Of a stretch of DNA of 51,240 nt, positions 1-8,223 are shown in pieces. Made by a program: the position numbers and the translations under genes. The notes beneath the pieces were generated by a model that did no database searches, was not told where the DNA came from, and saw nothing but the letters and a program-made list of their open reading frames with translations. Position 1 is the first letter of the stretch, and each line of letters starts with the position of its first letter. The stretch is from Actinomadura sp. HBU206391 (GTDB lineage Bacteria; Actinomycetota; Actinomycetes; Streptosporangiales; Streptosporangiaceae). Location: positions 1 to 51,240 of the forward strand of contig NZ_JABVEB010000033.1 of NCBI RefSeq assembly GCF_014323665.1. The letters are read 5' to 3'.

Positions 1-2
1 TG

Positions 3-323
3 GGAATGACCGTCGCGGCACTGGTGGCTGTGCCATTCGGCGTGGCCGACAGCGGAACGGCGCTGATTCAGCCGTGGGTGCTGGTTGCGGGGCTCGGCGT
101 GGCACTGTTGTCGTCGGTGATCCCGTACTCGCTGGATCTGGAAGCACTACGCAAGATCCCACCGCGCGTGTTCGGCATCCTGATGAGCCTCGAACCGGCG
201 ATGGCGGCCCTCATCGGCCTCATCGTGCTCCAGGAGTCGCTGCACTGGTCGCAGTGGATCGCGGTGCTGTGCGTGGTGGCCGCATCGGCGGGCGCCACAC
301 GCGGCGCCCGCCTAGACGTCTAG
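3..323 (+). CDS. EamA/RhtA-family exporter, 3' part only
   Basis: This is the C-terminal end of a drug/metabolite transporter (DMT superfamily) of the EamA/RhtA type, which usually exports amino acids or related metabolites across the inner membrane. The reading frame is open from the left edge, so the start lies outside the window and the Met at base 6 is internal. About 106 residues remain, with three or four hydrophobic segments. The segment RIPPRVFGILMSLEPA-like (here KIPPRVFGILMSLEPAMAAL) is the conserved stretch before the penultimate helix of RhtA-like proteins, and LQESLHWSQWIAV matches the last loop and helix. The substrate cannot be told from this fragment. Confidence 0.85.
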   Translation, partial: GMTVAALVAVPFGVADSGTALIQPWVLVAGLGVALLSSVIPYSLDLEALRKIPPRVFGILMSLEPAMAALIGLIVLQESLHWSQWIAVLCVVAASAGATRGARLDV

Positions 324-357
324 ACCCAGGCGTCATCCGCGGGCCGCGATGGTCGGC

Positions 358-1593
358 TCAGCCCGGAATGATCTGGTTCTTCTCGATGACCCGGACTCCG
401 CTCGGGGTGACGGTGAAGCGTTCCTTGTCACGGGCCATGTCGACACCGATCTCGGCCCCGTCGGGGACGATGACGTTCTTGTCGATGATGGCGTGTCGTA
501 CGACGGCGCCGCGCCCCACCCGTACACCGTCCATGAGCACGGAGTCGCACACCGCCGCGCCCACGTCCAGGTGGACGGCCGGGGACAGGACCGATCTCTC
601 GGCCGTTCCGCCGGAGAGGATGACGCCGGGAGAGATCATCGAGTCGGTCGCATAGCCGCGCCGGCCCTCCTCGTTGAAGACGAACTTGGCCGGCGGCAGA
701 GGGGCATGACCCGTGTAGATGGGCCATTCCCGGTTGTAGAGATTGAAGATCGGATGCACCGAGATGAGATCCATGTGCGCCTCGTAGAAGGCGTCGAGGG
801 TGCCGACGTCACGCCAGTACCCGCGGTCGCGGTCCGTTGAACCGGGTACCCGGTTGTCGGCGAAGTCATAGACCTGTGCGCATCCGGCCCTGACCAGCTT
901 GGGGATGAGATCTCCGCCCACGTCGTGCTTGCTCGACGGGTCGAGCGAGTCCTGTTTCACGATGTCGATGAGCACCTTGGTGTCGAACACGTAGTTGCCC
1001 ATCGAGGCGTAGATCTGGTCGGGGGCGTCGGACAGGCCAGTGGCGTCCGTGGGCTTCTCGCGGAACGCGGAGACGCTGACGCCGTCCGGACCGGTCTCGA
1101 TGACGCCGAACTGGTCGGCGAGCGCCAGCGGCTGACGGATCGCGGCGATGGTGACGCCGGCACCCGAGTCGAGGTGCTGGTCCACCATCTGGCGCGGATC
1201 CATGCGGTAGATGTGGTCGGCGCCGAACACGACGACGTGGTCGGGGCGCTCGTCCTCGATGAGGTTGAGGTTCTGCAGGATCGCGTCGGCCGAACCGGCG
1301 AACCAGCGCGGGCCGAGGCGTTGCTGGGCCGGGACCGGCGTGACGTAGTTGCCGAGCAGCGTCGACATCCGCCAGGTCCAGGACACGTGCCGGTCCAGGC
1401 TGTGGCTCTTGTACTGCGTGAGTACGACGATCTTGAGGTAGCCGGCGTTCGCCAGGTTGGACAGGACGAAGTCGATCAGCCGGTACATTCCCCCGAACGG
1501 CACGGCCGGCTTGGCCCGGTCGGCCGTCAGCGGCAACAGCCGCTTTCCCTCGCCGCCGGCCAGCACCATCGACAGCACCTCAGGTCTCGCCAT
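358..1593 (-). CDS. glgC: Glucose-1-phosphate adenylyltransferase (ADP-glucose pyrophosphorylase)
   Basis: Cytoplasmic enzyme making ADP-glucose from glucose-1-phosphate and ATP, the committed step of glycogen/alpha-glucan synthesis. The 411-residue length is normal for the family. The N-terminal nucleotidyltransferase motif [11 protein letters not shown] begins near residue 13, followed by [15 protein letters not shown], the lysine-containing activator/substrate segment. The C-terminal third is a left-handed beta-helix with repeated hydrophobic-Gly motifs ([27 protein letters not shown]). It is divergent from glgA with a 71-bp shared promoter gap, the arrangement found for glgC and glgA/glgM in mycobacteria. 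The ATG at 1593 fits the family N-terminus. Identification is secure. Confidence 0.96.
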   Translation of the reverse strand: MARPEVLSMVLAGGEGKRLLPLTADRAKPAVPFGGMYRLIDFVLSNLANAGYLKIVVLTQYKSHSLDRHVSWTWRMSTLLGNYVTPVPAQQRLGPRWFAGSADAILQNLNLIEDERPDHVVVFGADHIYRMDPRQMVDQHLDSGAGVTIAAIRQPLALADQFGVIETGPDGVSVSAFREKPTDATGLSDAPDQIYASMGNYVFDTKVLIDIVKQDSLDPSSKHDVGGDLIPKLVRAGCAQVYDFADNRVPGSTDRDRGYWRDVGTLDAFYEAHMDLISVHPIFNLYNREWPIYTGHAPLPPAKFVFNEEGRRGYATDSMISPGVILSGGTAERSVLSPAVHLDVGAAVCDSVLMDGVRVGRGAVVRHAIIDKNVIVPDGAEIGVDMARDKERFTVTPSGVRVIEKNQIIPG

Positions 1594-1664
1594 GACGTGA
1601 CCATAGCCGCCTTGTCCATCCCGAGAACAGACGAAAATACCTATTTCGCACTACGCTGACGAAC

Positions 1665-2846
1665 ATGCGCGCAGACCTGCTCAGCCGTGAATATCCGCCG
1701 GAGGTGTACGGAGGAGCGGGCGTGCACGTCGAATATCTGGCCCGCGAGCTGCGCGTCATCTGCGACGTCAGGGTCCACTGTTTCGGCGCGGACCGGCAGG
1801 AGCCGGGCGTCACCGGATATCGGGTCCCCGGTGGCCTGGAAACGGCGAACGCCGCCCTACAGGTCCTGGGCGTCGACCTGGAGATGGCGGCCGCCACCGA
1901 AGGCGCGGACCTGGTCCACAGCCACACCTGGTACGCCAACCTGGCGGGTCATGTCGCGAAGCTGTTGCACGGGATTCCGCACATCATCACCACCCACAGC
2001 CTCGAGCCGCTGAGACCCTGGAAGGCCGAGCAGCTCGGCGGGGGCTACGCGATCTCGTCATGGGCGGAACGCACGGCGATCCTGGGGGCCGACGCGATCG
2101 TGGCCGTGTCCGAGGGCATGCGCCGTGACGTGCTCGATTGCTATCCGGACGTCGACCCGGATCGGGTAACGGTCCTGCACAACGGAATCGACACGGCGGA
2201 GTACGCCCCCGACCACGGCACCGACGTGCTCACCCGGCTCGGCGTGGACCCCGGCCGCCCGTCGGTCGTGTTCGTCGGGCGCATCACCCGGCAGAAGGGG
2301 CTGCCCTATCTGCTGCGGGCGGCCCGGTCCTTCGACCCCGCCGTCCAACTCGTGCTGTGCGCCGGAGCGCCCGACACCCCCGAGATCGCCGCCGAGGTCG
2401 AGACTCTGGTCGGCGGCCTGCGAGAGGACCGCGACGGCGTCATCTGGATCACGCGGATGCTGCCCCGGCCCGATGTCGTGCAACTCCTCACCCACGCCAG
2501 TGTCTTCGTCTGCCCGTCGATCTACGAGCCCATGGGGATCGTCAACCTGGAGGCCATGGCCTGCGAAGCGCCCGTCGTGGCCACGGCGACCGGAGGCATT
2601 CCCGAGGTCGTCGCCGATGGCGAGACGGGTCTGCTCGTGCCGATCGAGCAGGCCGCCGACGGCACCGGGACGCCGGGCGACCCCGGCCGCTTCGTCGCCG
2701 ATCTGGCCGACCGCGTCAACACCCTGATCGCCGAACCGGAGCGGGCCGCCGTCATGGGAAAGGCGGGTCGCAGGCGAACCATCGACCATTTCTCGTGGTC
2801 CCGGATCGCCCATCGCACCCATGCGCTGTACGACAGCCTCACCTGA
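1665..2846 (+). CDS. glgA: GT4 glycogen synthase / maltose-1-phosphate synthase (GlgA/GlgM type)
   Basis: A 393-residue GT4 glycosyltransferase using ADP-glucose. It belongs to the short actinobacterial GlgA group. In mycobacteria the equivalent protein (GlgM) joins ADP-glucose to glucose-1-phosphate to make maltose-1-phosphate for the GlgE pathway, so the annotation 'glycogen synthase' may be only partly right. Visible features are the N-terminal YPPEVYGGAGVHVEYLAREL acceptor motif, FVGRITRQKGLPYLLRA at the start of the second Rossmann domain, and the donor-site CPSIYEPMGIVNLEAMACE with its E-x7-E pair. It sits back to back with glgC, so both are probably expressed together. No glgE or treS is in the window. 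Confidence 0.93.
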   Translation: MRADLLSREYPPEVYGGAGVHVEYLARELRVICDVRVHCFGADRQEPGVTGYRVPGGLETANAALQVLGVDLEMAAATEGADLVHSHTWYANLAGHVAKLLHGIPHIITTHSLEPLRPWKAEQLGGGYAISSWAERTAILGADAIVAVSEGMRRDVLDCYPDVDPDRVTVLHNGIDTAEYAPDHGTDVLTRLGVDPGRPSVVFVGRITRQKGLPYLLRAARSFDPAVQLVLCAGAPDTPEIAAEVETLVGGLREDRDGVIWITRMLPRPDVVQLLTHASVFVCPSIYEPMGIVNLEAMACEAPVVATATGGIPEVVADGETGLLVPIEQAADGTGTPGDPGRFVADLADRVNTLIAEPERAAVMGKAGRRRTIDHFSWSRIAHRTHALYDSLT

Positions 2847-2874
2847 CGATCCGGAGCGCGCGCGGGGTGGGCCG

Positions 2875-2895
2875 TGTGGCCGCCCCCGAGCCACA
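2875..2895. terminator. Possible bidirectional terminator between glgA and the MDR gene
   Basis: Arms TGTGGC and GCCACA enclose a 9-base GC-rich loop in the 89-bp gap between convergent genes. There is no T-run, as is usual in high-GC actinomycetes. The stem is short, so the call is tentative. Confidence 0.3.
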
Positions 2896-2935
2896 GACCG
2901 TACGGCCGCCCTGGATGCGCTGGTGGGGGCGGCGG

Positions 2936-3880
2936 TCAGATGGTCAGGACGATCTTTCCGCGAGTCTTCCCCGACGCGCTCAGGCGCCACGCTTCGGCCG
3001 CCTCAGCGAGCGGCAGTGTCCGGTCCACATGCGTCGTGAGCTTGCCCGCGTCCGCGAGTTCCGCGAGTTCCGCGAGCGCCGTCAGATCCGCCGAGTCCGG
3101 GCGCACCCACACGTAGTGGCCGCCGTGCTCTACGACCTCGTCCGTGGTGATCGATGCCACCCGGTCGGACTGCCGGACCAACGGCAGGGACACCTCCAGC
3201 GCATCACCGCCGATGAAGTCGAGGGCGGCATCGACGCCTTCCGGCGCCAAGTGGCGTACCCGCTCCGTCAATCCGTCCCCGTAGGCGACGGGTTCGGCGC
3301 CCAGGTAGCGCAGGAAGTCGTGGTTGCGCTCGCTCGCCGTGCCGATCACGCGGGCGCCGAGCGCCACGGCGATCTGCACACCGAACGACCCGACACCGCC
3401 GGCCGCGGCGTGGATCAGCACGGTGTCACCCGCCGTGATGCCCACGCGCTTGATCGACTGGTACGCGGTGAGTCCGGCCAGTGGCACCCCAGCGGCCTGT
3501 TCCCAGCTCAGGGAGGCCGGCTTCTTCGCCAGCATCCGCACGCCCGCGGAGACGAACTCGGCGTAGGCGCCGTTCTGTGCCCAGTCCTTGCGTACGTAGC
3601 CGTAGACCTCATCGCCGACGGCGAACTCTCCGGCGTCGGGGCCGACACGTTCGACGACCCCCGCCACATCCCAACCCGATATCAACGGGAAGCGGACCTC
3701 CATGATCGCATCGAGATACCCGGCGGCCAGCTTCCAGTCGACGGGATTCACGCCTGCGGCCTTCACCCGGATCAGCACTTCGCCCGGTGCCACCTTGGGC
3801 TCGGGGAGGTCGACGAGGCGGAGGTCGTCGGGTGAGCCGTACTTCTCCAGTGCAACTGCTTTTATGGTCGACACAACCAC
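2936..3880 (-). CDS. Zinc-less MDR-family NADP-dependent oxidoreductase
   Basis: Medium-chain dehydrogenase/reductase of the quinone-oxidoreductase/enoyl-reductase branch. Such enzymes reduce quinones or enones with NADPH in the cytoplasm. The N-terminal GroES-like domain (KAVALEKYGSPDDLRLVDLP) is followed by the nucleotide-binding motif HAAAGGVGSFGVQIA. The paired cysteines of zinc enzymes are absent. Starts are ambiguous: GTG at 3880 or 3874 gives 312-314 residues, close to family length. ATG at 3898 gives 320 residues, and a longer ORF reaches 3961. No start has a strong ribosome-binding site. It is one of three paralogous MDR genes in the window, with no obvious operon partner. Substrate unknown. 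Confidence 0.85.
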   Translation of the reverse strand: MVVSTIKAVALEKYGSPDDLRLVDLPEPKVAPGEVLIRVKAAGVNPVDWKLAAGYLDAIMEVRFPLISGWDVAGVVERVGPDAGEFAVGDEVYGYVRKDWAQNGAYAEFVSAGVRMLAKKPASLSWEQAAGVPLAGLTAYQSIKRVGITAGDTVLIHAAAGGVGSFGVQIAVALGARVIGTASERNHDFLRYLGAEPVAYGDGLTERVRHLAPEGVDAALDFIGGDALEVSLPLVRQSDRVASITTDEVVEHGGHYVWVRPDSADLTALAELAELADAGKLTTHVDRTLPLAEAAEAWRLSASGKTRGKIVLTI

Positions 3881-4029
3881 CAGCCCATTTCGCCGCATTC
3901 CCAACGGTCCGGGGATCCCGCATCTCCCGGCGCGGGACCCCCGTCCGTAATGACGTGCCATGCGGTCAGGCGCCGGATCACCCCCTCGTGTTCGGCGCCG
4001 TCACCAGCGCCATTCCTGTCGCCCCACTG

Positions 4030-4293
4030 TCAGAAGTCGTCGTCGCAGTCGTCGAAGTCATCGAAGTCGTCGCAGCAGTCGTCGCAGCAGCTGTTGAAGC
4101 GCACGAAGCAGCGGTGGTGGCCACGGTGGCCGCAGTGGCCCCGGCCACCCCACGAGGGCAGGTTGACGCTTTGTGCGCTGACCGTGGTGGTGGACGCCGC
4201 GGCCGCAGGTGCGGCCGCACCCCACGTTAGGGCCGACACTCCGGCGAGGAGCAGGCCGGAGAGGGCGAGCGGCGTGCCCTTCAGAATTCCCAC
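4030..4293 (-). CDS. Small secreted Cys/Asp-rich protein of unknown function
   Basis: I do not recognise this protein. The start is fixed by a perfect Shine-Dalgarno sequence, AAGGAGGT, 5-6 bases before GTG at 4293, giving 87 residues. Residues 1-35 look like a Sec signal peptide: Lys at position 5, a hydrophobic core, then AAAPAAAAS as a likely cleavage region. The mature part is about 50 residues. It starts Ser/Thr-rich, has a Gly/His segment (GRGHCGHRGHHRC) and ends in SCCDDCCDDFDDFDDCDDDF. There are seven cysteines and a very acidic tail, which suggests metal binding or disulfide cross-linking outside the cell. Both roles are inference. The neighbours give no clue. It lacks the helical repeats of chaplins, and the signal peptide argues against a cytosolic RiPP precursor. 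Confidence 0.7.
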   Translation of the reverse strand: MGILKGTPLALSGLLLAGVSALTWGAAAPAAAASTTTVSAQSVNLPSWGGRGHCGHRGHHRCFVRFNSCCDDCCDDFDDFDDCDDDF

Positions 4294-4800
4294 AGGACTA
4301 CCTCCTTGGAGAATTCGAGCCATGAAGGCTGGAATTCGTGCGTGCGCAGCACGGGCCCGGCGGTCATCGGGCGACATCGACCGTCACACCGCACGGACAA
4401 TAGGTACATCATTGAACCTAATGCCCAAATAGCCACATACCGCGTCGTCCGCTTACGCCATCCCCTGGACAAAATCGCCCAAAACACGATATGTCCATAC
4501 TTGACGTTGCTGCCAGAGTGTCGCGACTGCCCCTTTGGGCGCAGCAGGCACGAGAAAGACAGCCTCCCGCCATATTGGCGCAAGGCCGACTTCAGGTATT
4601 GAAGCGCTGCATGGGCGCTCCTCCAGATTCGAATGGGTCGTCACGTTCGGTCGCTGTGGCGTATGCCTGCGGTGAATCAGCTCGACCGTGCCGCGGATGT
4701 TCCAGGCCTCCTCGAGAACATAATGGTGGAATGCTCGAATGCCGTGACGACCTGGCCGGCGGGCTACCTGTTCAGCCGTTACTTCTGAGCGGCCACACAT
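4294..4800. other. Intergenic stretch of lower GC, no supported gene
   Basis: About 500 bases with visibly lower GC than the surroundings. Overlapping ORFs of about 100 codons exist on both strands, but none has recognisable motifs, a convincing ribosome-binding site or actinomycete codon bias. The part next to 4293 must hold the promoter of the Cys/Asp-rich gene. An inverted repeat, TAGGT (4401-4405) with ACCTA (4416-4420), lies about 110 bp upstream of that start and could be a regulator site. The rest may be decayed foreign DNA. Confidence 0.45.
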
Positions 4801-5472
4801 TCATGGCGATGACGTGGCCGCTTCCGGGTTGGCTGTCGTAGGCGGGCGGGTGGCGGTGCCGAGGATCTGCGGGGATGCCGGGAAGGAGATTCCTGTGTCG
4901 GCGTAGCGGAGCCGCGTCAGGCGTTCGGTGACGAATCCCGCGTGCTCGATCGCGGCCGTCGTGTCACGGGCGGTGTGACATCCGCCTGCCAGCACTGGCC
5001 ACACGGTGGCGTCCAGCGATCGTTGCACGCGGTAGGCCAGCGCGGATGTGGCGCGGACATGTTCGAAGAACCGCAGTTGCCCGCCAGGACGCAGGACTCG
5101 CACGATCTCGGCGAGCGCCGCGCCCTGGTCGGGGACCGAGCAGAGCACCAGCGAGGTGACCGCGGCGTCACAGGAGCGGTCATCGGCCGGGAGTCGTTCG
5201 GCCACCCCGTCGACGACCTCGATCGGAACCGATGCCCGCTCGGCGGCCCGCTCGGCGAGTCGCCGCAGGTGGCCCTCGGGTTCTACCGCGACGATGCCGG
5301 TGACCCCCTCCGGGTAGTGGGCGAAGCCCAGGCCGTTGCCCGCTCCGATCTCGATGACCCGCCCGGACAGACCGGCGAGCAACTCGTGGCGATGGCGGGC
5401 GACCCCGCGTTCGAGCGTCACGCTCGCGCGCGCCCAAACGCGCGCGAACAACGGATGACCTCCGCGAGCCAT
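4801..5472 (-). CDS. Class I SAM-dependent methyltransferase
   Basis: Cytoplasmic methyltransferase of the UbiE/Methyltransf_11 type, about 223 residues. The SAM-binding motif I is VIEIGAGNGLGF, motif II is the acidic end of IVAVEPE, and the post-motif VLRPGGQLRFFEHVR is characteristic of the group. SVPDQGAALAEIVRVLRPGG is the usual stretch before it. ATG at 5472 is preferred because GGGAGG lies nine bases upstream. GTG 5481 and ATG 5478 are alternatives. Methyl acceptor unknown. It stands alone on its strand, downstream of a decayed ORF, so context does not help. Confidence 0.85.
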   Translation of the reverse strand: MARGGHPLFARVWARASVTLERGVARHRHELLAGLSGRVIEIGAGNGLGFAHYPEGVTGIVAVEPEGHLRRLAERAAERASVPIEVVDGVAERLPADDRSCDAAVTSLVLCSVPDQGAALAEIVRVLRPGGQLRFFEHVRATSALAYRVQRSLDATVWPVLAGGCHTARDTTAAIEHAGFVTERLTRLRYADTGISFPASPQILGTATRPPTTANPEAATSSP

Positions 5473-5496
5473 CGGCATCACCCTCCCAGACGGGTA

Positions 5497-6000
5497 TCAG
5501 CTGACCTCATCGCCCGATCCTGGGAGGCCGCAATCCCCAAGTACGCCGATTCCCGGTGCCCAGCCTGCTGCTCTGCGGGCTTCTCGGTCATCACCCCACC
5601 GTAGCGGCGTACGGCGATCAGCGCTCTGAGCGGCGTCCCATTCTTGCCCGAGACTCGTGGTCACCGCGTTTTGGACCGCCTGCCGGCCCGCGGCCTCGCG
5701 GGCCGCAAGGATTTCGGCGTATGCGTCATCGGCGTTTTGTCGCAAGAGATTATATTCTGCCTGTGCAGCATAAAAGTTCGTCACGCGTTCAAGCCTTTGG
5801 TTGATGTATTCGTCGCGCGAGAGATCGTCTACATTAGGTCCGCCCTTGCTGGATTGCTTGGTGAAGTCTCCAAGGATGCGAGCGACATACTCGTCCCTCG
5901 CGGCGGGATCCATCGTCCGGTCGAGCGGGATGACTCTGTCATCTTCGTCGTAGGCGTTGCCGTCGCCCGACCGATATTTGACCGTGATCCCCAGCTGCTC
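5497..6000 (-). pseudogene. Remnant of an unidentified acidic/helical protein
   Basis: From 6000 down to about 5600 the minus strand reads as protein-like sequence: acidic, helical and rich in Asp-Glu-Tyr-Arg (for example DPAARDEYVARILGDFTKQ and LSRDEYINQRLERVTNFYAA). Base composition is lower in GC than the neighbours. An in-frame TAA at 6003-6001 blocks the upstream side. ATG 5913 is the only usual start, but it has no good ribosome-binding site. The last 40 residues look like non-coding read-through. I take it as the middle of a decayed, probably acquired gene. A short real gene of 138 codons is the alternative. No family recognised. Confidence 0.35.
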
Positions 6001-6039
6001 TTAGTACATCACCCCCCGCTGGGCCGATGCTCAGACGAA

Positions 6040-7428
6040 TTACTCGGAGCGTGGGTTCGGCGTGATGATGAACGCCAGGAGAGCGGCCGCGACGGCGACG
6101 ATCGCACCTGTGGCGAAGCCACGCGAGAAGCCTGCGGCATCGGTTCCGGCGATGCTCGCTGCGGCCATGCTCGACACGACAGCCGCGCCGAGCGAGGCGC
6201 CGAACTCGTGGAAGGTGCTGACGATTCCCGATGCCAGGCCGGCTTCGTGCGGTTCGATCTGCCCTAGTGCCGTGGCGGAAGCGACCACGAATACGACTCC
6301 GGTGCCGGCGGCGGCGAGTCCAACGCCGAGCACCATGGCCGTGGTCCCGCCCCACAGCGCGGGGATCGCCATGCCGGCGGCAGCGAGGAGAAGCCCGAGC
6401 ACTCCGAGAGATCGAGGTCCCGTGCGACCGATGACGCGACCTGCCGCGTTCGCCCCGACCATGGTCGCCAGCGCTACGGGGAGGAAGAGCAGGCCGGTGA
6501 CGAGCGGATCGTATCCGCGATGGTCCTGCAGGTAGAACGTGCCGAGGAAGAAGACCATGATCATCAACGCCGTGGCCACGAGGATCAACAACGTCCCGGT
6601 CGCGACCGGGCGGCGGATCAGCAGTCTCACATCCATGAGCGGGCTCGCGGCCAAGCGCTGACGGGCCACGAAGGCCACATAGAGGATCACCGCAGCCGTG
6701 AAGAGAAGCGCGGTCGTCAGGGTGGCCCACCCTTGGTCTCCGGCCCTGATCAGAGTGTAGGTCAGGGTTCCGGTGGCTGCGGTCACCAATACCGCGCCCG
6801 ATACGTCGAGCCGGCTCCTCGCTGTCGTGCGCGGCTGCGGCCTGAGCTGCATCCGGAGGGTGAGAAGCAGCACGAGCCCCACCGGGACGTTGATGTAGAA
6901 GACCCAGGGCCAACCCGGGCCGGCCGTGAGGAGTCCGCCGAGGAGAACCCCCAGAGCGGCTCCGCTGCCGCCCAACGCAGACCAGATTCCGAGGGCCTTG
7001 TTCCGCTCCTCGCCCTCGAAGATGGTGACGATCAGCGACAGTGCGGCCGGGGAAAGAATGGCTGCGGCAAACCCCTGTGCGACACGTCCTCCCAAGAGCA
7101 TCGGCCCGGAGGCCGCCAGGCCCGCGACCAGCGATGACGTGGCGAACAGCAGCAACCCCGCGAGCACGAGGCGACGGGCGCCGAACAGATCAGCGGCGCG
7201 GCCCCCGAGAAGGAGCAGGCCGCCGAAGGCAAGGGTGTAACCGCTCACCACCCACGTGAGCGTCTCGCGCTCCAGCCCGAGCTCTGCACCCATGTGGGGC
7301 AGGGCGATCGCGACGACGGTGACATCCAGGATCAGCATCAGCTGTGCGATGCCGACAAGTCCGAGGATCTTCCAGCGTCGTGGGTCGGGACTGCGGGTCG
7401 GATTGATGGAGGCCATGGGTTCGGTCAT
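6040..7428 (-). CDS. MFS multidrug exporter, DHA2 (14-TM) family
   Basis: Proton-driven drug efflux transporter of the EmrB/QacA (DHA2) family in the cytoplasmic membrane, 462 residues from ATG 7428. Visible signatures are LDVTVVAIALPHMG in helix 1, the loop 2-3 motif LLLGGRAADLFGARR, and the antiporter motif C region GPMLLGGRVAQGFAAAILSPA. The remaining sequence has enough hydrophobic segments for 14 helices. ATG 7428 has AAGGGG about 10 bases upstream. A further upstream ATG at 7494 would overlap the operator and is rejected. It is divergent from a TetR gene, with an inverted repeat between them, so it is probably derepressed by a TetR ligand that is also exported. Confidence 0.92.
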   Translation of the reverse strand: MTEPMASINPTRSPDPRRWKILGLVGIAQLMLILDVTVVAIALPHMGAELGLERETLTWVVSGYTLAFGGLLLLGGRAADLFGARRLVLAGLLLFATSSLVAGLAASGPMLLGGRVAQGFAAAILSPAALSLIVTIFEGEERNKALGIWSALGGSGAALGVLLGGLLTAGPGWPWVFYINVPVGLVLLLTLRMQLRPQPRTTARSRLDVSGAVLVTAATGTLTYTLIRAGDQGWATLTTALLFTAAVILYVAFVARQRLAASPLMDVRLLIRRPVATGTLLILVATALMIMVFFLGTFYLQDHRGYDPLVTGLLFLPVALATMVGANAAGRVIGRTGPRSLGVLGLLLAAAGMAIPALWGGTTAMVLGVGLAAAGTGVVFVVASATALGQIEPHEAGLASGIVSTFHEFGASLGAAVVSSMAAASIAGTDAAGFSRGFATGAIVAVAAALLAFIITPNPRSE

Positions 7429-7468
7429 GACTTTCGGCCCCTTCGGCTTAAGTCGTACAGGCATGTTC

Positions 7469-7492
7469 GAGTTACGTCCGATACTGTAACTC
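7469..7492. promoter_or_regulatory. Probable TetR operator between MFS and tetR
   Basis: Perfect 7-bp arms GAGTTAC and GTAACTC with a 10-bp spacer. It lies 40 bp from the MFS start and 30 bp from the tetR start, placed to control both divergent promoters. Confidence 0.7.
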
Positions 7493-7521
7493 ATACATGG
7501 CTGTTCGGCTTGAGGGGTTGT

Positions 7522-8166
7522 ATGTCTCGCTCAGTGAGCAAGCCGGCCCGGAGGGCGGACGCCCAGCACAACGTGGAGAAGATCCTCGAGGCGGCGGTCG
7601 CCTGCCTGAGCCGGAACTCCGACGCCAGCGTGATCGAGATCGCGCAGGCGGCAGGGGTCGGCCGAGTGACTCTGTACGGGCACTTCCCGTCCAGGGACGC
7701 CCTGGTCGAGGCCGCACTGACGCGACTCCTCGACAGAGGAGACGAAGTTCTGGAGGGGCTGGACCTCACGGGCGACCCTCGTGAGTCGCTGCGTGCCCTG
7801 ATCGAGTCGAGCTGGCTACTGACCGCCCAGTCGAGTGCCGTCCTCGAGGCCGCGCAGAAGATCCTGCCCGCCGGACGGGTGCATGATCTTCACGCCAAAC
7901 CTGAGCAGCGCGTCGGCGACCTGATCGGCCGAGGTCAAGCCGAAGGAGTCTTCCGCGAAGACCTCCCGGCGAGCTGGTTGGCCGGCGTCCTGCACCACAT
8001 CATCAAGGGAGCGGCAGCGGACCTGGCCGCCGGGCGGCTGGACCGGGCAGATGCCCCGCGCTTCATCTCCGAGACGGTCCTGGCCGCCTACACGCCTGTC
8101 GGCGGGGAGCAGAGTTCGACGAGCCGCCGGTCAGCCTCCAGAGCCGACGGCCGTGCACGGGGCTGA
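7522..8166 (+). CDS. TetR/AcrR-family transcriptional regulator
   Basis: One-component repressor of 214 residues. The N-terminal helix-turn-helix is clear: ILEAAVACLSRN, then VIEIAQAAGVGRVTLYGHFP with the usual YxHF signature, then SRDALVEAAL. The C-terminal helical ligand domain is less conserved and ends in a Ser/Arg-rich tail. ATG 7522 follows GAGGGG; an ORF upstream to 7294 is read-through of the MFS region. Divergent orientation and the shared inverted repeat indicate that it represses the adjacent MFS exporter and itself. Confidence 0.92.
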   Translation: MSRSVSKPARRADAQHNVEKILEAAVACLSRNSDASVIEIAQAAGVGRVTLYGHFPSRDALVEAALTRLLDRGDEVLEGLDLTGDPRESLRALIESSWLLTAQSSAVLEAAQKILPAGRVHDLHAKPEQRVGDLIGRGQAEGVFREDLPASWLAGVLHHIIKGAAADLAAGRLDRADAPRFISETVLAAYTPVGGEQSSTSRRSASRADGRARG

Positions 8167-8223
8167 CGACATGTGCCGTCCCCTCGACTGAGCCGCCGGT
8201 CCGCCGGGTGATGCGACAGCCGT

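Noticed and set aside
4200..4293. RiPP precursor interpretation of the Cys/Asp-rich protein
   Set aside because: It has a Sec-type signal peptide rather than a RiPP leader, and no modification enzyme is nearby.
4453..4841. ORFs of about 115 codons on both strands upstream of the Cys/Asp-rich gene
   Set aside because: No motifs, poor codon bias and no ribosome-binding site; region has lower GC and is best treated as non-coding.
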